This document shows positions 6,516-12,126 of a stretch of 14,497 nucleotides of DNA, in pieces (position 1 is the first letter of the stretch; every line of letters begins with the position of its first letter). Below the pieces are notes generated by a model. The model was not told where the DNA came from and did not search any database. It saw nothing but the letters and a program-made list of their open reading frames with translations. The stretch comes from JANLIQ01 sp964362925 (GTDB lineage Bacteria > Patescibacteriota > UBA1384 > 2-12-FULL-50-11). Location of the stretch: the NCBI GenBank assembly GCA_964362925.1, contig CAYIGA010000017.1, forward strand, positions 1-14,497. The letters are read 5' to 3'. The position numbers and the translations under genes are program-made.

Positions 6516-6587
6516 TCCGGAGTAGCTCAGCGGTAGAGCGACGCACTGTTAATGCGTTGGTCGTCGGTTCGAATCCGACCTCCGGAG
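6516..6587 (+). tRNA. tRNA-Asn (GTT)
   Basis: A complete cloverleaf: acceptor TCCGGAG/CTCCGGA, D stem GCTC/GAGC, anticodon stem ACGCA/TGCGT with loop CTGTTAA (anticodon GTT), a 5-nt variable region, T stem GTCGG/CCGAC with loop TTCGAAT, and discriminator G6587. CCA is not encoded. Confidence 0.97.
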
Positions 6588-6607
6588 CCCTGGAAACAAT
6601 AGCGATA

Positions 6608-6639
6608 TTGGTCGTCGGTTCGAATCCCACCTCCAGAGC
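6608..6639 (+). repeat. Degraded copy of the tRNA-Asn 3' end (att-like)
   Basis: These 32 nt match tRNA-Asn 6557-6588 at 30 positions, offset by 51 nt. One change breaks the T stem and one the acceptor stem. A second copy of a tRNA 3' end beside the intact tRNA is the classic scar of site-specific integration; here it lies at the 3' end of a recombinase-like remnant. Confidence 0.8.
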
Positions 6640-6953
6640 AGGTCAGGGCAATTAGCCAGTTCAAGCACCAAGTTGAATGGCGTTGCCAGGTTAAAACTAA
6701 GCGTTTTTCCGCTTACAATTGGGTTCTGAAGTAGGTAACTCAAAAATGTTCGTTTTTCAGCAACTTCAGAACTATTCTCAAATATAGTCCTCGCCCTTCG
6801 GGCTACCGATATAGCTGTTGCAACGGTTGTTTGGTAGTCAAAATCAGCCTTCCTATGCTCTGCAAGTTCAATCTCAAGCACTTGTAGCCTATCAGCAAAC
6901 TCTTGATGCTTTTTGTCATAAACTTCCTTAGTAATTCGCCCAGCCTGTCTTGC
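6640..6953 (-). pseudogene. Serine recombinase C-terminal remnant
   Basis: This frame is open from after a TGA at 6956-6954. Its start, RITKEVYDKKHQEFADRL, matches the coiled-coil that follows the zinc ribbon in large serine recombinases (the xITxEEYDxKxxEL pattern). It continues with ARRARTIFENSSEVAEKRTF, then SYLLQNPIVSGKTLSF and LATPFNLV, which fit the family's C-terminal block (IFENSxxEEKRQLL, LxNLxxxxKxLxFxLxxPF). No catalytic serine domain or zinc ribbon is present: upstream DNA belongs to another gene in another frame. The frame runs on into the tRNA copy and tRNA-Asn, so its own stop has been lost or lay in the attachment site. The match is from memory of the family, not a search. An ordinary coiled-coil protein is the alternative. 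Confidence 0.5.
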
Positions 6954-7165
6954 TCAGCCCTAACCTTGTCCCGTTCGTCGATTACAGTAATTTTTATCAA
7001 TGGGTGGAGTATTGCTGACTCCTCGATTGTTTTGACATAGTCCGCTGCACCTAAGAAAAAATTCTTCTTATCGCTTTGCTCAACTGCAAATCGATACTTC
7101 CGTTCTAGCGATGAGATAGCCGTTTTTAATCGGCTTGTTGCCTCTACTTTACCTGTGTCGCTCAT
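6803..7165 (-). CDS. Hypothetical helical protein, possibly fused or frameshifted
   Basis: The N-terminal ~85 residues (SSLERKYRFAVEQSDKKNFF, LGAADYVKTIEES, ILHPLIKITVIDERDKVRAEQDRLGELL) form a helical, charged domain of a kind I remember from uncharacterised CPR proteins; no function is known. After RLGELLRKF the frame loses character, while the other frame from 6953 takes over with recombinase-like sequence. The real C-terminus is therefore unclear: either this gene ends by chance at 6803, or an indel near 6925-6945 split a longer gene. It is divergent from the nuclease gene at 7229. The ATG at 7165 has only a weak AAAG-type ribosome site. Confidence 0.5.
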   Translation of the reverse strand: MSDTGKVEATSRLKTAISSLERKYRFAVEQSDKKNFFLGAADYVKTIEESAILHPLIKITVIDERDKVRAEQDRLGELLRKFMTKSIKSLLIGYKCLRLNLQSIGRLILTTKQPLQQLYR

Positions 7166-7184
7166 TACTTATTCTTTACTTTAG

Positions 7185-7213
7185 TTTACAATGCTTTTCA
7201 AATCAGCTTTAAT
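7185..7213 (+). promoter_or_regulatory. Promoter for the nuclease pair
   Basis: -35 TTTACA (7185-7190), 17-nt spacer, -10 TTTAAT (7208-7213). A ribosome site AAGGG follows 9 nt before ATG 7229. Confidence 0.6.
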
Positions 7214-7228
7214 CTAAGGGTAAAAACG

Positions 7229-7990
7229 ATGTCTAAGTACTACAATCCAAAAAGAACTCGAAACTTATTTGACCCTGCTTCGGCTGAGCCATTTCGTTTG
7301 AGTCGTAGCAGACTCGACTTGTTTCTAAACTGTCCTCTCTGCTTTTACACTGACCGAAGACTCGGGACTGATAGACCGCCTGGCTACCCATTTAGCCTTA
7401 ATTCGGCCGTAGACGCTCTGTTAAAGAAGGAGTTTGATATGCACCGCAACAACGGCACTAAACACTGGCTATGTGACGATAATGGGGTTGATGCCGTACC
7501 CTTTCAACACGAAAAAATGGACGAATGGCGTGACTCACTGCGACGTGGGATTACCTACCTAGACCCAAACACTAACTTTTTAGTTACTGGGGGCGTTGAC
7601 GATGTTTGGGTTAGGACTGACGGCGAGCTAATAATTGTTGACTATAAAGCGACCTCAAAAGACGAGGAGGTAAGCCTCGATGCTGACTGGCAAATCGGCT
7701 ACAAACGACAGATGGAGCTGTACCAATGGCTATTTCGTAAAAACGGCTTTCAGGTTTCAGGTACCGGTTACTTTGTTTACTGCAACGGGAAAACCGACAC
7801 CGATACTTTTGACGGCAAATTGGAGTTTGATGTTAAGCTCTTACCCTACGAGGGGAATACAGACTGGGTCGAACCAGCCTTGCAAAATGCTAAGGGGTGT
7901 TTGATGTCAGAAACTCAACCAGAACCAGCGGAAGATTGCGACTATTGTGCTTACTTCGAAGAAAGGAATAGTAGTAATAATGCCGGATAA
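7229..7990 (+). CDS. Cas4/RecB-like PD-(D/E)XK nuclease with Cys cluster
   Basis: The 253-residue product has LSRSRLDLFLNCPLCFY at 24-40, GGVDDVW at 121-127, the catalytic core ELIIVDYKATSK with Asp138 and Lys140, and YKRQMELYQWLF at 158-169, the QxxxY motif IV of RecB/Cas4 nucleases. Cys35, Cys38, Cys237 and Cys240 (plus Cys224) bracket the fold as in Cas4/AddB-type iron-sulfur nucleases. DNA end cleavage in the cytoplasm is expected. It is not accompanied by cas1, cas2 or a CRISPR array here, so a Cas4 role in spacer acquisition is unsupported; the family is frequent and standalone in CPR bacteria as I recall. It has its own promoter, and its stop overlaps the next gene by 11 nt, so the two are translated together. 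It lies in the tRNA-Asn-linked accessory segment. Confidence 0.85.
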   Translation: MSKYYNPKRTRNLFDPASAEPFRLSRSRLDLFLNCPLCFYTDRRLGTDRPPGYPFSLNSAVDALLKKEFDMHRNNGTKHWLCDDNGVDAVPFQHEKMDEWRDSLRRGITYLDPNTNFLVTGGVDDVWVRTDGELIIVDYKATSKDEEVSLDADWQIGYKRQMELYQWLFRKNGFQVSGTGYFVYCNGKTDTDTFDGKLEFDVKLLPYEGNTDWVEPALQNAKGCLMSETQPEPAEDCDYCAYFEERNSSNNAG

Positions 7991-8507
7991 TAACCTTAAG
8001 TTACTTAATAGGAATTCAATATCAATGGCTGGCGAATTTGCCGTCCTTTCTCAGCTTGCACTACGAGGTTTCGATGCAAACTTAACTCTCGGTCATACCA
8101 AGGGGGTGGATATTCTATCATCAGACCCAAAGACAGGAAGAATGTTCAGGGTTGAGGTAAAAACCAGTTTTGCTGGCAAACCATCTCGTTCTAATTTATT
8201 TGGTCATACATTGTCGTGGATGATGACGGAGAAACACGAGAATATTTCAGACCCAAACTTATTTTATTGTTTCGTGAATATTGAGAAACAAACAAATGTT
8301 TTCAGATTTTTCATAGTTCCGAGTATGCTCGTGGCACAATATGTTGATAAACAGCACCAGTTTTGGCTTAAGAACAGACCCGGGCTATCTGAAGAGGAGA
8401 TTGCAATCCCTATGAGGCAGTTCCGTATCGGTATTGATTCAAGCGGATACCAGATACCTACTCCACTAGCCAAGGATTACGAAAATAATTGGGACTTCAG
8501 AGAATAG
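7980..8507 (+). CDS. PD-(D/E)XK-type endonuclease-like protein
   Basis: The 175-residue product (from ATG 7980) begins with SISMAGEFAVLSQLALRGF, a conserved Glu19 helix, followed by GVDILSSD with Asp44 and FRVEVKTS with Glu59 and Lys61. This E...D...ExK layout is the core of Holliday-resolvase and restriction-type nucleases. The middle (SDPNLFYCFVNI) and the later FFIVPSMLVAQYV strands fit the same fold. The C-terminal half has no motif I recognise. ATG 7980 overlaps the upstream nuclease stop by 11 nt; a GTG at 7947 would extend it by 11 residues. AAGGA lies 12 nt before ATG 7980, a little far, so coupling with the first gene is likely. Restriction-like or element-maintenance roles are guesses. 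Confidence 0.7.
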   Translation: MPDNNLKLLNRNSISMAGEFAVLSQLALRGFDANLTLGHTKGVDILSSDPKTGRMFRVEVKTSFAGKPSRSNLFGHTLSWMMTEKHENISDPNLFYCFVNIEKQTNVFRFFIVPSMLVAQYVDKQHQFWLKNRPGLSEEEIAIPMRQFRIGIDSSGYQIPTPLAKDYENNWDFRE

Positions 8508-8723
8508 TGGGCAGCTAAGGTGTCCCGTATTTTAAGCAACGCCAAATACAGGCACGTCGAAAATACTAAGATATTTCAATTCGTTCTTAATAACAGCCCA
8601 ATTAAGAGTTCTGAATTTGTCCGCTAAGGGGAGCCATGAAAAATTGGCAACTGATGCGAAAAATATCTGGGACAAGTATCAGGAATGTCTTACTACAATT
8701 TGAGCAAATTGATTCAAGAAGAA
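8508..8723. other. Gene-free stretch with a possible coding remnant
   Basis: There is no gene on either strand. One short plus frame (about 8619-8699) reads like protein (KGSHEKLATDAKNIWDKYQE) up to a TGA, and another frame continues with FEQIDSRRKSPQ. This may be the decayed tail of a lost gene. I see no RNA gene. Confidence 0.25.
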
Positions 8724-8749
8724 AAAGCCCGCAGGTTACTGCGGGCTTT
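8712..8749 (-). terminator. Intrinsic terminator
   Basis: A perfect 11-bp stem AAAGCCCGCAG/CTGCGGGCTTT (8724-8749) has a 4-nt loop. On the minus strand it is followed by TTTTTCTTCTT. It lies ~55 nt beyond the stop of the 47-residue membrane protein and should end that transcript. On the plus strand the T-tract is only three bases, so it is at best a weak terminator in that direction. Confidence 0.8.
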
Positions 8750-8804
8750 CCGACCGTGTACGGGTTGAAATTTAGTACAATGGCTCGACGATGGTTGAGC
8801 AAAC

Positions 8805-8948
8805 TCAAACCAGCCCGTAGACGCCCCAGAGCAGGGCCAGAACGGCCCAGATGTAGTTGACCCAATTGGGCCACTTGAGCGCCGCGGTGAGGCCGATCAT
8901 CACTCCCAAGAAAATCGCCCCCCAGCCCATAAATTGTGAGAAATCCAT
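8805..8948 (-). CDS. Small two-helix membrane protein, 47 residues
   Basis: ATG 8948 is preceded by AAAGGAGG with a 7-nt gap, one of the best ribosome sites in the window. The product reads MDFSQFMGWGAIFLGVMIG, LTAALKWPNWVNYIWAVLA, then LLWGVYGLV. It gives two hydrophobic helices (about residues 8-24 and 31-47) joined by a short KWPNW turn. It resembles no family I can name. The strong ribosome site, the dedicated downstream terminator and the clean hydrophobic pattern argue that it is real. It is divergent from the polytopic membrane protein gene at 9027, with a shared 78-nt region. Confidence 0.75.
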   Translation of the reverse strand: MDFSQFMGWGAIFLGVMIGLTAALKWPNWVNYIWAVLALLWGVYGLV

Positions 8949-9026
8949 TTTCTTTCCTCCTTTTTAGCAGTCTAGCCGTATTTGAACGGCGTTGTCTAAT
9001 CGGGTTTAGCTGTTACGCTTGGAGAA

Positions 9027-9713
9027 ATGACTGCCGAGATCCCGAGTAATCTTATCGGCTCGATGATCGTCGCCTCGCTGATGTTCGTCATGGCGGTCTG
9101 GCTACTATTTCATATTTTTGGCAATAATAGGCGTATTTCGTCGTCGGTGGGGCTGGGCCTGATTGCCTGGTACGCCGGAGTGTTTTTCTTGGGTCGCCAC
9201 GGGTTTTTCGGCTTCACCGTTGCGACTATACCATTTATCGCATTTGGCTTTGTCGCCAGCTTTATTTTGGGACAATGGCTTTATCGTCACCAGTCATTAA
9301 AGCAGGCCTTCGCGACCATTCCGATCCCGTGGGCGATCGGGGTCCAGATTTTCCGCCTGATGGGCTATGGATTTTTGACTTTTTACTCACTGGGCTTAAT
9401 CCCCGGCGAATTTGCACTGCCGACCGGCTGGGGCGATGTATTCATTGGCCTAACCGCCATTCCCGTCGCCCTTATCTACGCTAAATGGCAAACAAAATCG
9501 TTGGCCGTGATTTGGAATTACCTTGGCATCGCTGACTTGGCTCTGGCTCTAACCTTGGGTTTATCAACCTACCCGCGGCCAATTCAAGTTATACCTTCAA
9601 CGCCTGACAACACCCTCATCGCCCTTTTCCCGCTGGTCATGGTGCCGCTATTGGCCGTGCCGGTCTCGATTGTCTTACATCTTCTGACGCTACGAAAAAT
9701 TAGAGATGGATAA
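9027..9713 (+). CDS. Polytopic membrane protein of unknown function
   Basis: The 228-residue product has about seven hydrophobic segments (near residues 10-30, 38-56, 62-82, 98-122, 133-150, 160-180 and 198-222). It contains the block FRLMGYGFLTFYSLGLIPGEFALPTGWGD, a pattern I associate with uncharacterised integral membrane proteins (R/GxxFL, LPxxFAxPxGxGD, IGLTAxP, WNxLGIADL). No catalytic motif is apparent. The ATG at 9027 has GGAG only 3 nt upstream, which is short, so the start is slightly uncertain. It is followed after 83 nt by the YCII-like gene. Confidence 0.8.
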   Translation: MTAEIPSNLIGSMIVASLMFVMAVWLLFHIFGNNRRISSSVGLGLIAWYAGVFFLGRHGFFGFTVATIPFIAFGFVASFILGQWLYRHQSLKQAFATIPIPWAIGVQIFRLMGYGFLTFYSLGLIPGEFALPTGWGDVFIGLTAIPVALIYAKWQTKSLAVIWNYLGIADLALALTLGLSTYPRPIQVIPSTPDNTLIALFPLVMVPLLAVPVSIVLHLLTLRKIRDG

Positions 9714-9727
9714 TTGAGTTTGGGGTC

Positions 9728-9756
9728 TTGACCTTGCTCGACATTTCCAGTTTTAA
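9728..9756 (+). promoter_or_regulatory. Possible promoter for YCII-like/Nudix pair
   Basis: -35 TTGACC (9728-9733), 17-nt spacer, TTTTAA (9751-9756). The -10 is weak. Confidence 0.35.
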
Positions 9757-9796
9757 GAGTACGGTTGGAGAGATAATTAATAGAAAGGGGCTTAGA

Positions 9797-10138
9797 ATGA
9801 AAAAGTTCTTGGTAGTCTACCACGCACCGGCCGGAGCCGAAGAGGCAATGGCCAAGGGTAGTCCGGACGACATGAGGAAGATGATGGAAGCTTGGATGCA
9901 ATGGAAGGAAAGTTGCCACGGTGCCGTCACCGAGTTTGGCACGCCACTTGGTAATGGAATGAGCGTTACGCCAGACGGTGTCGACAAAAGCAGCCAAACC
10001 GTCAACGGCTACTCAATGATGGAAGCCGACTCAATGGAAGCAGTTGTTGAAATGTTGAAAAAGCATCCGCATTTGAATATGCCGATGGGCGGCTGCACAA
10101 TTGAAGTCTACGAATCTCTGCCCGTGCCGGGTATGTAA
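9797..10138 (+). CDS. YCII-like domain protein
   Basis: The 113-residue product is a ferredoxin-like fold protein of the YCII-related group. It has MKKFLVVYHAP at the start, a helical ESCHGAVTEFGTPLGNG centre, VNGYSMMEADSMEAVVEMLKKHPHL, and a closing strand CTIEVYESLPVPG. Members are small dimeric proteins of mostly unknown role, some related to dehalogenase or muconolactone-isomerase folds. The start ATG 9797 has AAAGGGG 6 nt upstream and gives the usual N-terminus; an earlier TTG at 9728 adds unrelated residues and overlaps a possible -35 box. It is followed after 8 nt by the Nudix gene, so the two are probably co-transcribed. Confidence 0.85.
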   Translation: MKKFLVVYHAPAGAEEAMAKGSPDDMRKMMEAWMQWKESCHGAVTEFGTPLGNGMSVTPDGVDKSSQTVNGYSMMEADSMEAVVEMLKKHPHLNMPMGGCTIEVYESLPVPGM

Positions 10139-10146
10139 GAAAATAA

Positions 10147-10563
10147 ATGGAAATGACCACTTCGGCGGGCGGGGTGGTCTTTCGAGTTAGAAACAGTCGG
10201 CCAGAGGTCCTCCTCATCCGCGACCTTAGCTACGACGACTGGTTTTTACCTAAAGGTCATGTCGAGTCAGACGAGTCGTTAGAGGGGGCGGCCTTGAGGG
10301 AAATTGAGGAAGAGACCGGGCTAACTGACTTGGAGATAGTTAAGTATTTGGGAGACTTCGAGCGCTCCGTAGAATCCGGCGAATTGAAAAAGGAAAAGTA
10401 TTTCCTTGTTCGCCAAACCAGTGACGACACGCCGAGAATCGAACAGGGGCAGAACTGGGAAATAAAGTGGTTTGGCAAGGGAGAGTTGCCCGTTTTCTAT
10501 ATCGATGGTCAGGAGAAAATAGTCCGCGACAGTTGGGATATAATCGAGACTCTGACGAAATGA
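10147..10563 (+). CDS. Nudix hydrolase
   Basis: The 138-residue protein has a complete Nudix box at residues 37-59 (G-x5-E-x7-REIEEETGL), which binds Mg and cleaves a nucleoside diphosphate linked to another group. The N-terminal TSAGGVVFR strand and DWFLPKGHVE approach are typical of the Ap4A hydrolase/MutT-like group; the substrate cannot be read from the sequence. Two in-frame ATGs are possible (10147 and 10153), each giving a complete fold. The 8-nt gap from the YCII-like stop indicates an operon. Confidence 0.9.
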   Translation: MEMTTSAGGVVFRVRNSRPEVLLIRDLSYDDWFLPKGHVESDESLEGAALREIEEETGLTDLEIVKYLGDFERSVESGELKKEKYFLVRQTSDDTPRIEQGQNWEIKWFGKGELPVFYIDGQEKIVRDSWDIIETLTK

Positions 10564-10612
10564 TCATCCGAAAGAATGGGTTGTTTTCCGCGCCAGTTCA
10601 CTAATCTATTAT

Positions 10613-10641
10613 TTGACATAATTATGTACAATGCGTAGTCT
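10613..10641 (+). promoter_or_regulatory. Toxin-antitoxin promoter with palindromic operator
   Basis: -35 TTGACA (10613-10618), a 17-nt spacer and -10 TAGTCT (10636-10641), which ends 6 nt before ATG 10648. The 12-bp perfect palindrome ACATAATTATGT (10616-10627) overlaps the -35 and spacer, the expected position for antitoxin autorepression. Confidence 0.65.
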
Positions 10642-10647
10642 GACGGC

Positions 10648-10926
10648 ATGGATGTAAAAAATACGATCTCCTCAACTGAAGCCCGGCGAAGATTCGCCGA
10701 AGTAATCAATGATATCGATCGCGGTAGCGCTCGATATACCTTGACCGTCAACGGCAAACCTAAGGTGGTAATGATGAACGCCGAAGAGTTTGAGAGCTGG
10801 CAAGAAACAATAGAAATTATGAGCGACCCGAAGCTCGTCAAAAGTATTAGGAAAGCCGAGGCCGAATTCGAGCGTGGCGAATATATTACCCTTGACGAAC
10901 TAAGCGCGCGAGAAAAACGACGCTAA
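10648..10926 (+). CDS. Phd/YefM-family antitoxin
   Basis: The 92-residue protein starts with the Phd/YefM DNA-binding fold (SSTEARRRFAEVINDIDRG, YTLTVNGKPKVVMMNAEEFE) and ends in a charged, flexible tail (AEAEFERGEYITLDELS) that should wrap the toxin. It binds DNA as a dimer, neutralises the following RelE-like toxin and represses its own promoter. It is directly followed by the toxin ATG. Confidence 0.92.
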   Translation: MDVKNTISSTEARRRFAEVINDIDRGSARYTLTVNGKPKVVMMNAEEFESWQETIEIMSDPKLVKSIRKAEAEFERGEYITLDELSAREKRR

Positions 10927-11178
10927 ATGTTCACCGTCGTTATCACCCCGACGGCAGAGAAAAAGTTTAACCGGCTACCAAAGAACATCAGAACAAGAGT
11001 GTTGAAAGCATTGGAGAAGTTGCGTTCGTCACCAAAAATAGGCAAGCCGCTAATGGGCGAATATCAAGGATTTTTTACCCTGCGAGTTTGGCCATATCGG
11101 GTGATTTATAAAATCATCCGGAAACAATTGGTTGTTGAAGTGGTTGATGTCGGCCACCGACAGGGAATTTACCAGTAG
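10927..11178 (+). CDS. RelE/ParE-family toxin
   Basis: The 83-residue toxin has the compact RelE fold: ITPTAEKKFNRLPKNIRTRV helices, GKPLMGEYQGFFTLRVWPYRVIYKI strands, and a basic C-terminal strand with VGHRQGIYQ. The RVWPYRVIY arginines and the terminal His-Arg region are those used by mRNA-cutting RelE toxins. Its ATG follows the antitoxin TAA with no gap, so translation is coupled. Whether it is an mRNA endonuclease or a gyrase poison (ParE) cannot be decided here; VGHRxxIY favours RelE. Confidence 0.9.
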   Translation: MFTVVITPTAEKKFNRLPKNIRTRVLKALEKLRSSPKIGKPLMGEYQGFFTLRVWPYRVIYKIIRKQLVVEVVDVGHRQGIYQ

Positions 11179-11236
11179 CTCGACAATTCCATTTCTCGAC
11201 TAGCTCGAGACAGGAGTTCGGGAGTACAAATGCTCT

Positions 11237-11854
11237 ATGAAGGTCTACTTCGTTCGTCATGGCGAAAGTATTCACAATGCTGCCAGGGTTCATTCCGCGT
11301 TTGATACACCACTCTCGGAAGTCGGGCGTATCCAAGCCCTGACAATAGCTAACCGGCTCAAGGATATCGATATCGACGTTATTATATCGAGTGATTTTGT
11401 TAGGGCTAAAGAAACCGCTGAAATTATCTCGAAAGTTATCAAAAAAAAAGTTGAGTTGACTAAATTGGCAAGAGAGCGTCAGACTCCCAGTATAATTCAC
11501 GGTAAGCCGATTGGTGATCCTGAAATAAAAAAACTAAATGAGGAAATTCTTAAAAAGATTAACGATCCCAATTACCGACACTCCGACGATGAGAATTTTT
11601 TCGATACAAAGAAACGAGCTCAAGAGCTGCTGAATTATTTAATTAAGCGAAGAGAGGAAAATATCGTTGTTGTACTTCATGGCACAATTCTTAGATATAT
11701 CGTTGCCACGATGGTCTACGGGCCTGATTTGGACTGGGATACTCTTACTGGCTTCTTCAACTTCAAGCTCAACAATACCGGTATTACGCTTTGCGAACGA
11801 TCAGATGATGAATGGAAGCTCGTTACTTGGAACGATCACGCCCATTTAGATTAG
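11237..11854 (+). CDS. Histidine phosphatase (phosphoglycerate-mutase-like)
   Basis: The 205-residue protein shows the RHG signature VRHGES with His8, the paired Arg56 in SSDFVRAKET, Glu80, and the second catalytic histidine His148 in VVLHGT. It is a cytoplasmic phosphomonoesterase working through a phospho-histidine; its substrate is unknown and it is shorter than true phosphoglycerate mutases. ATG 11237 gives the exact family N-terminus (MKVYFVRHGE). An out-of-frame ATG at 11230 comes closer to the GGGAG at 11220-11224, so initiation efficiency is uncertain. It is 58 nt after the toxin. Confidence 0.92.
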   Translation: MKVYFVRHGESIHNAARVHSAFDTPLSEVGRIQALTIANRLKDIDIDVIISSDFVRAKETAEIISKVIKKKVELTKLARERQTPSIIHGKPIGDPEIKKLNEEILKKINDPNYRHSDDENFFDTKKRAQELLNYLIKRREENIVVVLHGTILRYIVATMVYGPDLDWDTLTGFFNFKLNNTGITLCERSDDEWKLVTWNDHAHLD

Positions 11855-11987
11855 TTCTAACTTCCTCCACGATCCGGAGCCAGTAGGAACACTTGAAGCC
11901 CAAAATCAGGGTAGGCTGTCAAATGGCTCTTTCGATTTGAAGGTTAGCTCGGCTTGTATTTCTCTGTACTTTTTTATTAAATTACTG

Positions 11988-12011
11988 TATTATTCCTGGG
12001 TAATACCCGGG
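11988..12011 (+). promoter_or_regulatory. Possible promoter and operator-like hairpin upstream of 12127 gene
   Basis: The -10-like TATTAT (11988-11993; possible -35 TGTACT 17 nt upstream) is followed at once by CCTGGG-TAATA-CCCGGG (11995-12011), a 6-bp inverted repeat with one G-U pair. It sits where transcription would start. The rest of the 272-nt intergenic region (11855-12126) shows no gene or clear terminator. Confidence 0.35.
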
Positions 12012-12126
12012 ACGAGTTAATAACCTCTGCCAGCTAAGCGGTCAAAAGCCATTTTTTATAAAGCTAGTCAGAGAACAAACAATAATAACTAAGGTAGACA
12101 ACGGCTAACATTAGGAAGAAGGAAAA

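Noticed and set aside
6409..6630. Minus-strand frame with two GFEPTTN repeats, and the SNRRP repeats in the neighbouring frame
   Set aside because: These are antisense translations of the tRNA-Asn 3' end and its copy, a well-known false protein signal.
7229..7990. Calling this gene cas4
   Set aside because: Motifs and cysteines are Cas4-like, but there is no CRISPR context and similar standalone nucleases are common in this group.
8602..8874. A 90-residue minus-strand frame
   Set aside because: It crosses the terminator and overlaps the better supported 47-residue gene in another frame.
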